Shown here: piece after piece, positions 55,781-62,621 of the stretch
Layout of the letters: every line of letters starts with the position of its first letter
Position numbering within the stretch: position 1 is the stretch's first letter
NCBI GenBank assembly: GCA_022484565.1
Contig: JAKVKZ010000008.1
Span: 1-62,621, forward strand
DNA from: Muribaculaceae bacterium
Lineage (GTDB): Bacteria; Bacteroidota; Bacteroidia; Bacteroidales; Muribaculaceae
Reading direction: 5' to 3'
Length of the DNA stretch: 62,621 nucleotides
Notes under the pieces: generated by a model
Told to the model about the DNA's origin: nothing
The model's input: only the letters and a program-made list of their open reading frames with translations
Database searches by the model: none
Position numbers and translations under genes: made by a program

Positions 55781-57664
55781 ATGGAAGTATTAAAGCATGA
55801 GTGCGGAATAGCAATGATAAGGCTTCGCAAACCTCTTAGCTATTACAAGGATAAGTACGGAACTTGCTTCTACGGTTTGAACAAGCTGTATCTTATGATG
55901 GAGAAGCAGCACAACCGCGGTCAAGAAGGTGCCGGACTTGGTTGTGTGAAAATGAATGCTGAACCGGGCAACGAATATATTTTCCGTGAAAGGGCGCTGG
56001 GTTCGGGTGCTATTCAGGAGATATTCGCGAATGTCAAGAAGCAGATTAGCGCATCGGTGAGCAACGGCACCACCAACGATGAGGACCTTCCTTTCGCCGG
56101 CGAAGTGTACATGGGCCATCTGCGTTACAGTACCACCGGCCGAAGCGGAATGACTTACGTCCATCCTTTCCTGAGAAGGAACAACTGGAAGTCGCGCAAT
56201 CTGATGATTTGCGGCAACTTCAACATGACAAACGTGGATGAGATATTTCAGCAGATAGTAAATAACGGACAGCATCCGCGCGTGTATTCCGACACTGTGC
56301 TGCTGCTTGAATCGCTTGGCCATTCACTCGACAATGAAAATCAGCATCTGTTCGACAAGTACAGCGCTGAAGGCCACAAGGGAATAGATTTGACACGAAA
56401 GATTGAGGATTCGCTCGACATTACCAATATTTTGAAAGAGCCTTCCACTATATGGGACGGCGGTTATGTGATATGCGGCGTTGTGGGCAGCGGTGACTTC
56501 TTCGTGCTTCGTGACCCGAACGGAATACGTCCGGCATTCTTCTATTACGATGATGAAATTGCGGTTGTCGCATCAGAGCGACCTGTGATTCAGACAGCCA
56601 TGAACGTCACGACCGACCAAGTGACTGAATTGCGTCCCGGCTCCGCAATCACAGTTAGCAAGAGCGGTGAAATCAAGGTTACTGACATTCTGGGCGAAGG
56701 CAAGAATGAGCGATGCTCGTTTGAGCGGATTTACTTCTCCCGAGGTTGCGACCGTGACATTTACATTGAGCGGAAAAAACTTGGAATGGAACTTGCACCG
56801 ACAATTTTGAAGTCGGTGGATTATGATATCAAGAACACCGTTTTCTCCTTTATCCCGAATACTGCCGAAACAGCCTATATAGGATTGATGGAAGGCATTG
56901 AAAAGTACATCAAGGGTGAGCAGAAAAATGCTATCGAGAAACTTGACAAAAATGCTGACGATTACGATGCCCAACTCACTGAAATTCTGAATTGGCGAGT
57001 TAGGGCAGAAAAGGTGGTGCTGAAGGACATAAAGTTGCGTACTTTCATTGCCGAAGGCGAGAAACGCAACGACCTTGCGGGCCATGTGTACGATGTGACA
57101 TACGGCATCGTCAGGCCGAATATCGACAATCTTGTAGTAATCGACGACAGCATTGTGCGCGGCACAACCTTGAAGCAATCCATCATCCGCATTTTGGACC
57201 GCCTGTCGCCAAAGAAGATAGTTGTGGTTTCGTCTTCACCACAAATCCGTTATCCTGATTATTATGGCATCGACATGTCCAGAATGACTGAATTTGCCGC
57301 ATTCCGCGCTGCTGTGGAACTGCTGAAGGACAGGGGAATGACATCGGTGATTGATGAGGTCTACAAGAAATGCAAGGAGCAGGAGAATCTGCCTAAAGAA
57401 CAGGTTGTAAACTATGTTACAAAGATTTACGAGCCATTCACTGATGTGGAAGTTTCAGCCAAGATTGGCGAAATGCTCACGCCCGCAGATTCGCATTGTG
57501 AGGTTGAAATCGTATATCAGACCATTGAAGGTCTTCATAAGTCGATTCCCGACAATAAGGGCGATTGGTATTTCTCAGGAAACTATCCAACTCCGGGCGG
57601 AAACAGAATGGTAAACCGCGCATTCATAAATTATTACGAAGGAAATCCGCTGAAACGCTGCTAA
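55781..57664 (+). CDS. purF: Amidophosphoribosyltransferase (PurF-like), long form
   Basis: A 627-aa class II glutamine amidotransferase joined to a type I phosphoribosyltransferase. Cys8 in KHECGIAMIRL is the likely N-terminal nucleophile after propeptide removal; KQHNRGQEGAGL and GHLRYSTTGRSG are glutaminase motifs. The PRPP-binding loop LVVIDDSIVRGTTLKQS is near residues 448-464. The family makes phosphoribosylamine, the first purine intermediate. At 627 residues it is well over the usual 470-510, with extra segments in the middle (about 385-425) and a C-terminal extension. Such long forms occur in Bacteroidales; whether this is the only PurF cannot be seen here. Confidence 0.82.
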   Translation: MEVLKHECGIAMIRLRKPLSYYKDKYGTCFYGLNKLYLMMEKQHNRGQEGAGLGCVKMNAEPGNEYIFRERALGSGAIQEIFANVKKQISASVSNGTTNDEDLPFAGEVYMGHLRYSTTGRSGMTYVHPFLRRNNWKSRNLMICGNFNMTNVDEIFQQIVNNGQHPRVYSDTVLLLESLGHSLDNENQHLFDKYSAEGHKGIDLTRKIEDSLDITNILKEPSTIWDGGYVICGVVGSGDFFVLRDPNGIRPAFFYYDDEIAVVASERPVIQTAMNVTTDQVTELRPGSAITVSKSGEIKVTDILGEGKNERCSFERIYFSRGCDRDIYIERKKLGMELAPTILKSVDYDIKNTVFSFIPNTAETAYIGLMEGIEKYIKGEQKNAIEKLDKNADDYDAQLTEILNWRVRAEKVVLKDIKLRTFIAEGEKRNDLAGHVYDVTYGIVRPNIDNLVVIDDSIVRGTTLKQSIIRILDRLSPKKIVVVSSSPQIRYPDYYGIDMSRMTEFAAFRAAVELLKDRGMTSVIDEVYKKCKEQENLPKEQVVNYVTKIYEPFTDVEVSAKIGEMLTPADSHCEVEIVYQTIEGLHKSIPDNKGDWYFSGNYPTPGGNRMVNRAFINYYEGNPLKRC

Positions 57665-57690
57665 AAAAGCAGAAAGCGGAAATGAAATAG

Positions 57691-57730
57691 GGGCAATTGT
57701 CGGCTAATTAGCTGGCGATTGCTCTTTTTT
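57691..57730 (+). terminator. Terminator of the purF-like gene inside the recQ 3' end
   Basis: Arms 57691-57705 and 57710-57724 (GGGCAATTGTCGGCT/AGCTGGCGATTGCTC) form 15 pairs with four G-U and an AATT loop, followed by six T. The structure covers the last codons of the convergent recQ gene, which ends at 57704. The U run serves only the plus strand. Confidence 0.85.
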
Positions 57731-59647
57731 CGTGTGCTTTTTCCTGTATTCTTCCGTAATGTAAGTGTCGTCGTCGAGATGGAGGATGTAGCCTTCATCG
57801 GTCAGAAAAGTCACCATTTCAATAATCTTTTCCTTTGGAAATGAGAGTGTGCTGATGAAATCCGCCAAATGACGAGGCTTCAAAGTCGCCATATACACTA
57901 TGCCCGATTGAATGTCGGCTGGAACGGCAGGCTCTTTGCTTTTTCGCTGCTCAATGCACACGTCGCAGCGTCCGCACGGCTCACTCTTCGATTCGCTGAA
58001 ATAGTTCAGAAGTATGTTCTCGCGGCAAGCCGTCTTATTATTGGAATAGTCAATTACGCTTTGAACCCTTGATTCCAGCCGTGCTTTCCGCTGCTCGTAC
58101 ACTGTGAGCGGAATCTTCACATATTTAGGCTCTTCGCGCGATGTGGTGTAAAGAATATATGGTGTGCGCTTCCGCGGAACATAGTGGAGAATGTGCATTT
58201 TGGTCAGCGTGAGGAGTGATTCGTAGATTTCCTGCTCGGAAATGCCGTAGCGGAAACTCAGCGAGGCTTCACTGATAAACACATAATCAACGAACAGGCC
58301 TGTGTAGGTGCGCAGCAGAGCCTGAAGCACGCGGTCAACATTGGGATTGTCGGCACGGACGTTGTAAAGGTCTTCCTTGCTCGCAAGAATCAGCACTCGC
58401 GACTGCGTTTCAATCTCTTCCACATAGTCGATATAACCAGCCATGGACAAAATCTTCAATGCGCTGTTAGTGGCGAGAACCGGCAGGCGATATGTGGTGC
58501 AGAACAGGTTGAAATTGAAATCATAAACTTGATTATAGCCTGAACCGACCGGCACGTTCAGAAAATTGCCAGCGAGTTCATAAACCCGGCGTATGAAATC
58601 CTTCGGCGGAAAAGAATCATTGATGCGGCGGTGCATTACCGCCTTATCCGTTGTGGAAGTGAGCAATACCGCATAAGCCGGCTTACCGTCGCGGCCTGCA
58701 CGCCCTGCTTCCTGATAATATTCTTCAAGCGAATTTGGGAAGTCGATATGGACCACGCATCGCACGTCGGGCTTGTCGATGCCCATTCCGAAAGCGTTTG
58801 TGGCGACCATTATGCGGCGTTCACCGCTTTTCCACTTGTTCTGCTTGTCGTCCTTTTCCTCTATTGATATTCCAGCATGATAGTAATCCGACGAAATTCC
58901 ACTCATGTTCAGCTCATCGGAAACCTGCTTCGCCTTTTTCCGGCTGCGGACATACACGATGCTGCTGCCTGCCACATGCTTCAGGATATGCACAAGCTCT
59001 GGCTGCTTGTCGGTGGTGTGGCGCACCACATACGACAGATTTTTGCGGGCAAAACTCATGGAAAGCACATTTGGCTTGCGGAACTCCAAGCATTGCATTA
59101 TATCGTTCACCACATAGGCTGTGGCCGTAGCGGTCAGTGCCAGTACCGGCACATTGGGGAACAGTTTGCGGATGCTTACGATATTCAGGAACGACGGGCG
59201 GAAATCATAGCCCCATTGCGAAATGCAGTGTGCCTCGTCAACGACAATCAGCGAGACATTCATGAATCGCAGGTGGTCGATGAACCTTTCGGAGCACAAC
59301 CGCTCCGGCGAAACGTACAGGAATTTGCAATTGCCGTTGGTGCATTTTTCGTAAGTGCGGTTCATCTCGCGCAAAGTCAGCCCGGAATGCAGATAGGTGG
59401 CTTTGATGCCTCGGTCAATCAGGTTGTCAACCTGATCCTTCATCAAGGAAATGATAGGGGTGACAACGAGCGCCATACCATCCATGGCGAGAGTGGGGAC
59501 TTGAAAGGTGATGGATTTTCCGCCGCCCGTAGGCATAAGTCCAAGAGTGTCGCGCCCGTCAATGACGGAGCGGATTATGTCCTCTTGGATATTGCGGAAT
59601 GAAGTGAAGCCCCAATATTTCAGCAGTATGTCGTGGATTGACTGCAT
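57704..59647 (-). CDS. recQ: ATP-dependent DNA helicase RecQ
   Basis: A 647-aa superfamily-2 helicase. Motif 0 (FRNIQEDII), Walker [16 protein letters not shown] near residues 36-50, DEAH box [19 protein letters not shown], and the C-terminal helicase motif [14 protein letters not shown] are present. The RecQ zinc cysteines are seen in [12 protein letters not shown] and EPCGRCDVC, followed by a winged-helix part. No HRDC domain is evident at the C-terminus. It acts in recombination and fork repair. recJ lies 33 bases upstream on the same strand, so the RecQ helicase and RecJ nuclease pair may be co-expressed. Confidence 0.93.
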   Translation of the reverse strand: MQSIHDILLKYWGFTSFRNIQEDIIRSVIDGRDTLGLMPTGGGKSITFQVPTLAMDGMALVVTPIISLMKDQVDNLIDRGIKATYLHSGLTLREMNRTYEKCTNGNCKFLYVSPERLCSERFIDHLRFMNVSLIVVDEAHCISQWGYDFRPSFLNIVSIRKLFPNVPVLALTATATAYVVNDIMQCLEFRKPNVLSMSFARKNLSYVVRHTTDKQPELVHILKHVAGSSIVYVRSRKKAKQVSDELNMSGISSDYYHAGISIEEKDDKQNKWKSGERRIMVATNAFGMGIDKPDVRCVVHIDFPNSLEEYYQEAGRAGRDGKPAYAVLLTSTTDKAVMHRRINDSFPPKDFIRRVYELAGNFLNVPVGSGYNQVYDFNFNLFCTTYRLPVLATNSALKILSMAGYIDYVEEIETQSRVLILASKEDLYNVRADNPNVDRVLQALLRTYTGLFVDYVFISEASLSFRYGISEQEIYESLLTLTKMHILHYVPRKRTPYILYTTSREEPKYVKIPLTVYEQRKARLESRVQSVIDYSNNKTACRENILLNYFSESKSEPCGRCDVCIEQRKSKEPAVPADIQSGIVYMATLKPRHLADFISTLSFPKEKIIEMVTFLTDEGYILHLDDDTYITEEYRKKHTKKEQSPAN

Positions 59648-59680
59648 TGCGTGGCTGCGTGGAGAAAAGTTGCTTCCTAA

Positions 59681-61426
59681 TCAGGACTCTGAACCTGCTT
59701 GGCTCATAGGCTTGATACCCTTCACAAGAAGTTGCACGGAATTATTGGAGTTGTGCTTGTTCTCCTCGATGGTGTAGCATATTTCCAAAGGCTGATGGCC
59801 GTGGACCGCATCGAACACTTCAGCCATGTTGAAGGCTATGCCGTTGATGACGCAATCAGATTTGCTGTCGACCAGTTCCAACTTGATATGCTCCAGATTT
59901 TTGCCCACAAGTTTGCTTGTGCCGAAATCGTAAACATTGCGGGTGACAAACACCGGTTTTTGGTTGCCCGGTCCGAAAGGATTGAACTTTTTGAGATAGC
60001 CCACAAATTCAGCGTTTATCTCATCGAAATCAAGTTCGCGGTCGATGTCGATTTGCGGAGTAAGCTCGTCCTCGCTGATATTGTCAATTACATATTGCTC
60101 GAATCGGCGAGTGAATTCAGGGATATTCTCCACTTTGAGAGAAAGTCCAACCGCGTAAGTGTGCCCGCCGAAATTCTCAAGCAGGTCGCGGGTGGAATCC
60201 ACTGCCTTGTATATGTCGAATCCATGCACTGAGCGCGATGAGCCTGTGGCAATGCCGTTGGATAGAGTAAGCACCACTGACGGCTTGTAATAAAGCTCCG
60301 TAAGGCGTGATGCCACAATGCCGATGATGCCTTTGTGCCAGTCCTTATTATAGATAACGATCGGCTTTTTGCCAGAAACTATTTCTCCGCGGTCGGAAAG
60401 AATTTCGCTTGCCTCCTCGGTGATGCGCTTGTCAAGTTCCTTGCGGTCCTTGTTGTATTGGTCGATATTTTTGCCTTTCTCGTAAGCCTCGCTGATGTCG
60501 CGGGTGACAAGCAGGTCAACAGCCTCCATTCCCGACTGCATTCTGCCCGAAGCATTGATGCGCGGGCCAATCTTGAATATTACATCGCTGATAGTGATTT
60601 CCTTTCCAGAAAGTCCGCAGATGCGGATAATGCTCCGCAGCCCTAAATTGGGGTTGCTGTTAAGGCGTTTCAGCCCGTAATATGCCATGATGCGGTTTTC
60701 GCCAATAATCGGAACAATGTCGGCAGCAATGCTCACGGCCACAAGGTCAAGCAGCGCCTCAGGCTCATAAATCTTTTCCAGCCCGTTGCTCTTTGAGAAT
60801 GCCTGCATCAGTTTGAATCCCACGCCGCAGCCTGAAAGGTGCTTGAAGGGGTAGGGGTTGTCATCAAGTTTCGGATTAAGGATTGCGGCGGCATCAGGCA
60901 AAACATCATCAGGCACATGGTGGTCGCAGATGATGAAATCTATTCCGTAACGCTTAGCGTAATTAATTTCCTCAACAGCCTTGATGCCGCAGTCGAGGAC
61001 GATAATCAATTTCACGCCAATAGAATCGGCGTAATCAATACTTTTTTCAGAAATTCCATATCCTTCCTCATACCTTGTGGGTATGTAGTACTCGATATTG
61101 GAATACACATTTTGAAGATACTTATAGACTAAGGCGACAGCCGTAGTGCCATCCACATCGTAATCGCCATAAATCATAATCTTCTCTTTCGACCCCATTG
61201 CTCTATTGAGCCTGTCAACAGCCTTATCCATGTCCTTCATGATGAAAGGATCATGCAAGTCGTCCATGGAGGGATTGAAGAACTTCTGGGCCTCTGCCCA
61301 AGAAGGAATTCCTCTATGCGCCAATAGGTGGCTAATCGCCGGGCAACTGGGGAAATGAACCGCCAGTTCCGCTTCTATTGCTTGTTGTTCGGATGTAAGG
61401 GGTAAGTAATTCCATTTACTTATCAT
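59681..61426 (-). CDS. recJ: Single-strand DNA-specific exonuclease RecJ
   Basis: A 581-aa 5'-3' single-strand exonuclease. DHH-family metal motifs: YGDYDVDGTTAVALVY near residues 84-99, LDCG, and CDHHVPDD near residue 165. The DHHA1 motif GGHTYAVGLSL lies near residue 425. It processes ends for RecF-type recombination together with RecQ. The start is the ATG at 61426. No TAnnTTTG element is obvious in the 80 bases upstream. Confidence 0.94.
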   Translation of the reverse strand: MISKWNYLPLTSEQQAIEAELAVHFPSCPAISHLLAHRGIPSWAEAQKFFNPSMDDLHDPFIMKDMDKAVDRLNRAMGSKEKIMIYGDYDVDGTTAVALVYKYLQNVYSNIEYYIPTRYEEGYGISEKSIDYADSIGVKLIIVLDCGIKAVEEINYAKRYGIDFIICDHHVPDDVLPDAAAILNPKLDDNPYPFKHLSGCGVGFKLMQAFSKSNGLEKIYEPEALLDLVAVSIAADIVPIIGENRIMAYYGLKRLNSNPNLGLRSIIRICGLSGKEITISDVIFKIGPRINASGRMQSGMEAVDLLVTRDISEAYEKGKNIDQYNKDRKELDKRITEEASEILSDRGEIVSGKKPIVIYNKDWHKGIIGIVASRLTELYYKPSVVLTLSNGIATGSSRSVHGFDIYKAVDSTRDLLENFGGHTYAVGLSLKVENIPEFTRRFEQYVIDNISEDELTPQIDIDRELDFDEINAEFVGYLKKFNPFGPGNQKPVFVTRNVYDFGTSKLVGKNLEHIKLELVDSKSDCVINGIAFNMAEVFDAVHGHQPLEICYTIEENKHNSNNSVQLLVKGIKPMSQAGSES

Positions 61427-61460
61427 TAATATGCTTTTTTATTTTTTATCGAGAAACAGC

Positions 61461-61478
61461 GTCCGCACTCTTGCGGAC
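61461..61478. repeat. Short inverted repeat upstream of recJ
   Basis: GTCCGCA-CTCT-TGCGGAC, a perfect 7-bp stem with a 4-base loop, lies 35-52 bases upstream of the recJ start. A second weak repeat, GAAGC/GCTTC, lies beside it. On the recJ transcript it would be a 5' leader hairpin. No T run follows. Confidence 0.5.
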
Positions 61479-61509
61479 TTTGCGAAGCGTGAAGAACAGC
61501 TTCGGTTAT

Positions 61510-61551
61510 AAAAAAAGCCACCTTATCATGTGCCAGTCCTGTGATGCGGCT
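61510..61551 (-). terminator. Minus-strand terminator between the HTH gene and recJ
   Basis: On the minus strand AGCCGCATCA pairs with TGAT-aag-GTGGCT (ten pairs with a three-base bulge, one G-U) and is followed by six to seven T. It would end RNA coming from the right, either the HTH gene (240 bases upstream) or a small RNA, so recJ is not simply co-transcribed with them. Confidence 0.7.
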
Positions 61552-61641
61552 GCACAAATGGAGGCAAATGCGCTAAAAGTAAGAAGTTTAACCAACGCGC
61601 GATTTTAAAGTGCAAATTTTCTATGTAAGCATTGGCTATAT
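61510..61641 (-). ncRNA. Candidate small RNA upstream of recJ
   Basis: A minus-strand -7 element TAATTTTG (61648-61655) and the terminator at 61510-61551 would bracket an RNA of about 130 bases. It contains no ORF with a convincing start. I do not recognise it as 6S, tmRNA or SRP RNA. The alternative is that this is the 3' UTR of the HTH gene. Confidence 0.3.
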
Positions 61642-61647
61642 TAAGCG

Positions 61648-61655
61648 CAAAATTA
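61648..61655 (-). promoter_or_regulatory. Possible minus-strand promoter -7 element
   Basis: The minus strand reads TAATTTTG. No convincing -33 element is seen. It would drive the candidate small RNA. Confidence 0.4.
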
Positions 61656-61671
61656 TCTACAAATATAGTTA

Positions 61672-61679
61672 TACTTTTG
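61672..61679 (+). promoter_or_regulatory. Possible plus-strand promoter -7 element with no gene downstream
   Basis: TACTTTTG matches TAnnTTTG, but the only thing downstream is the antisense strand of the HTH gene. It may be chance in AT-rich DNA or an antisense promoter. Confidence 0.35.
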
Positions 61680-61715
61680 CGAAATCAGTTACTAAAAACG
61701 AAAGAATTTTGAATA

Positions 61716-61735
61716 AATAGTAAAATTTTACTATT
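61716..61735. repeat. Perfect 20-bp AT-rich palindrome
   Basis: AATAGTAAAATTTTACTATT is a perfect palindrome 57 bases downstream of the HTH gene's stop and 37 bases from the plus-strand -7 element. It may be an operator or a hairpin in the 3' UTR; no family is recognised. Confidence 0.55.
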
Positions 61736-61791
61736 AATGTACAACTTTTGAAGCAAAACGATAACCATGCAGCTTTAGGCGCAAACGAAAC

Positions 61792-62621
61792 CTATTCTAT
61801 TAGTTTGGGCGGTTCGATTAATTTGGGATGTTCTGGATAAATTTTCTTTTCAGAAGCACATTGAATATAAGAAACGGGATGGAAAGGTTCGAGGTAACGC
61901 GGTGGAATTGGGATGCCCCGTGCAAGTGCCTTCTGAATAAGGAAGTCGTTGATGTTGTTCCTGCCATCGGTAAATTCCAACTTATAAGGGACAGGCGAAT
62001 AGTTTTCGGCTTGGTTCAACAGCATTTTAAGCATTTCGTTTCTGAAAATTGCGGTATTGATATAATCGCTTAGCTTTGGGATGATTTGAAGGGTGGTTTG
62101 CGGGGTGCTTTGTGGCACTAAAGCGGTGGAGGAAGCTTCGTGGGTTTGAACACCTGATTTGCTCGTAACTCCGTGAGCGTCTGATAGATTACAAGGGCGT
62201 TCACGGTTAGACGCTTCACACACAATTACGCTATTTTCAGGCTCGGCTTGGGATGGGTTTTCTGCTGGGATTTCCTCGAACTCTGCATCGGATTCTTCAA
62301 TGCCGGTTTGAGGATTTTGCGGATTTGGAGTGGCTTCATCTTCTTCTGGAACTTCCTTAGCACCATATTTGCCAATGATTTTGGAAACGGTGGCTGGTGA
62401 TACACCGACCACCTTGGCGATAAGACGCTTTGAGGCACCTTGCAGGGAAGAGAGAAGACGGATGGACTCGACCTTGTCGGGAGGAAGGCACTGGCGACCA
62501 ATCAACGAGCTTTCGGCACAACATTCGTCCTCGACAAAACGCAATCCGTAATCGACACGGCTGATTTTGCACGGAATCACATTGTTCTTTCCATAGATTA
62601 TATTGCCGGTGCGGTCCTTGA
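61792..62621 (-). CDS. Helix-turn-helix protein of unknown function, N-terminus outside the window
   Basis: The frame is open to the right edge, so at least 276 residues are visible and the start is missing; the internal GTG at 62580 is not necessarily the start. An HTH of homeodomain/resolvase type is visible: GASKRLIAKVVGVSPATVSK. It is followed by a low-complexity acidic/proline region and a C-terminal part (IINTAIFRNEM-like SDYINTAIFRNEMLKMLLNQ) rich in proline. The tail repeats HPKLIEPPKLIE. The HTH resembles those of transposon resolvases and phage-type regulators, but no catalytic domain is visible. Function unknown. Confidence 0.6.
   Translation of the reverse strand, partial: KDRTGNIIYGKNNVIPCKISRVDYGLRFVEDECCAESSLIGRQCLPPDKVESIRLLSSLQGASKRLIAKVVGVSPATVSKIIGKYGAKEVPEEDEATPNPQNPQTGIEESDAEFEEIPAENPSQAEPENSVIVCEASNRERPCNLSDAHGVTSKSGVQTHEASSTALVPQSTPQTTLQIIPKLSDYINTAIFRNEMLKMLLNQAENYSPVPYKLEFTDGRNNINDFLIQKALARGIPIPPRYLEPFHPVSYIQCASEKKIYPEHPKLIEPPKLIE

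Noticed and set aside
61510-61641. Candidate RNA as 6S RNA or tmRNA
   Set aside because: It lacks the long near-symmetric duplex of 6S and the tRNA-like ends and tag frame of tmRNA. It is kept only as an unclassified candidate.

Overview
The window looks like chromosomal DNA of a member of the Bacteroidales (phylum Bacteroidota). About 20 promoters carry the Bacteroidetes -7 element TAnnTTTG, RBS-like purine tracts are scarce, and the gene content (RpoD of about 287 aa, HU-CCDC81/SPOR protein, clostripain lipoprotein, C-terminally extended PurF, sppA-lpxK-punA-thiL block) is typical of the order. Muribaculaceae or Prevotellaceae are plausible families, but the family cannot be fixed from sequence reading alone. 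No rRNA, tRNA, CRISPR array or insertion sequence was seen. Both ends cut genes (1-71 and 61792-62621, both minus strand).

Layout. 72-556 is noncoding and carries a chain of six short hairpins. 557-6498 holds an orphan sensor kinase, a periplasmic HtrA protease and two tandem primary-type sigma factors. 6709-13059 is a leucine operon (leuA-leuC-leuD-leuA-like-leuB), preceded by what reads as a complete ribosome-mediated attenuator: promoter, Leu/Ile-rich 23-codon leader peptide, antiterminator and terminator. Then come kup, RNase P RNA (rnpB), a YihY-type membrane protein, ridA, and a minus-strand chrA-chrA-folC operon. A lipid A phosphoethanolamine transferase-like gene precedes the polysaccharide region.

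21752-40778 is an exopolysaccharide/surface-glycan locus in three transcription units. The first is a tight plus-strand operon: lone receiver, pseudo-receiver/initiating sugar transferase, half-size TolC-like protein, Wzz-like co-polymerase, Wzy-like polymerase, GT2, GT4, acyltransferase-3, GT, hexapeptide acyltransferase. The second is a convergent minus-strand operon: GT2, asparagine-synthase-like protein without the glutaminase Cys, GT2, Wzx flippase. The third is a plus-strand GT2 plus a membrane EEP hydrolase. Together they could build a lipid-linked repeat, decorate, flip, polymerise and export it. No OPX/Wza gene is visible here.

40825-47195 encodes envelope proteins: HU/SPOR, TPR, C11 peptidase lipoprotein, MscS with a charged insertion, a small lipoprotein, and CapA fused to a dead-looking NlpC/P60 domain. 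47306-50478 has udk, lptB and mlaE-mlaF. 50528-55345 (minus) is sppA-lpxK-punA-thiL. The window ends with purF-like, recQ, recJ, a possible small RNA and a truncated helix-turn-helix gene.

Candidates most worth follow-up are the leu attenuator, the receiver plus pseudo-receiver glycosyltransferase with its half-size TolC partner, the CapA/pseudo-NlpC fusion and the sigma factor duplication.
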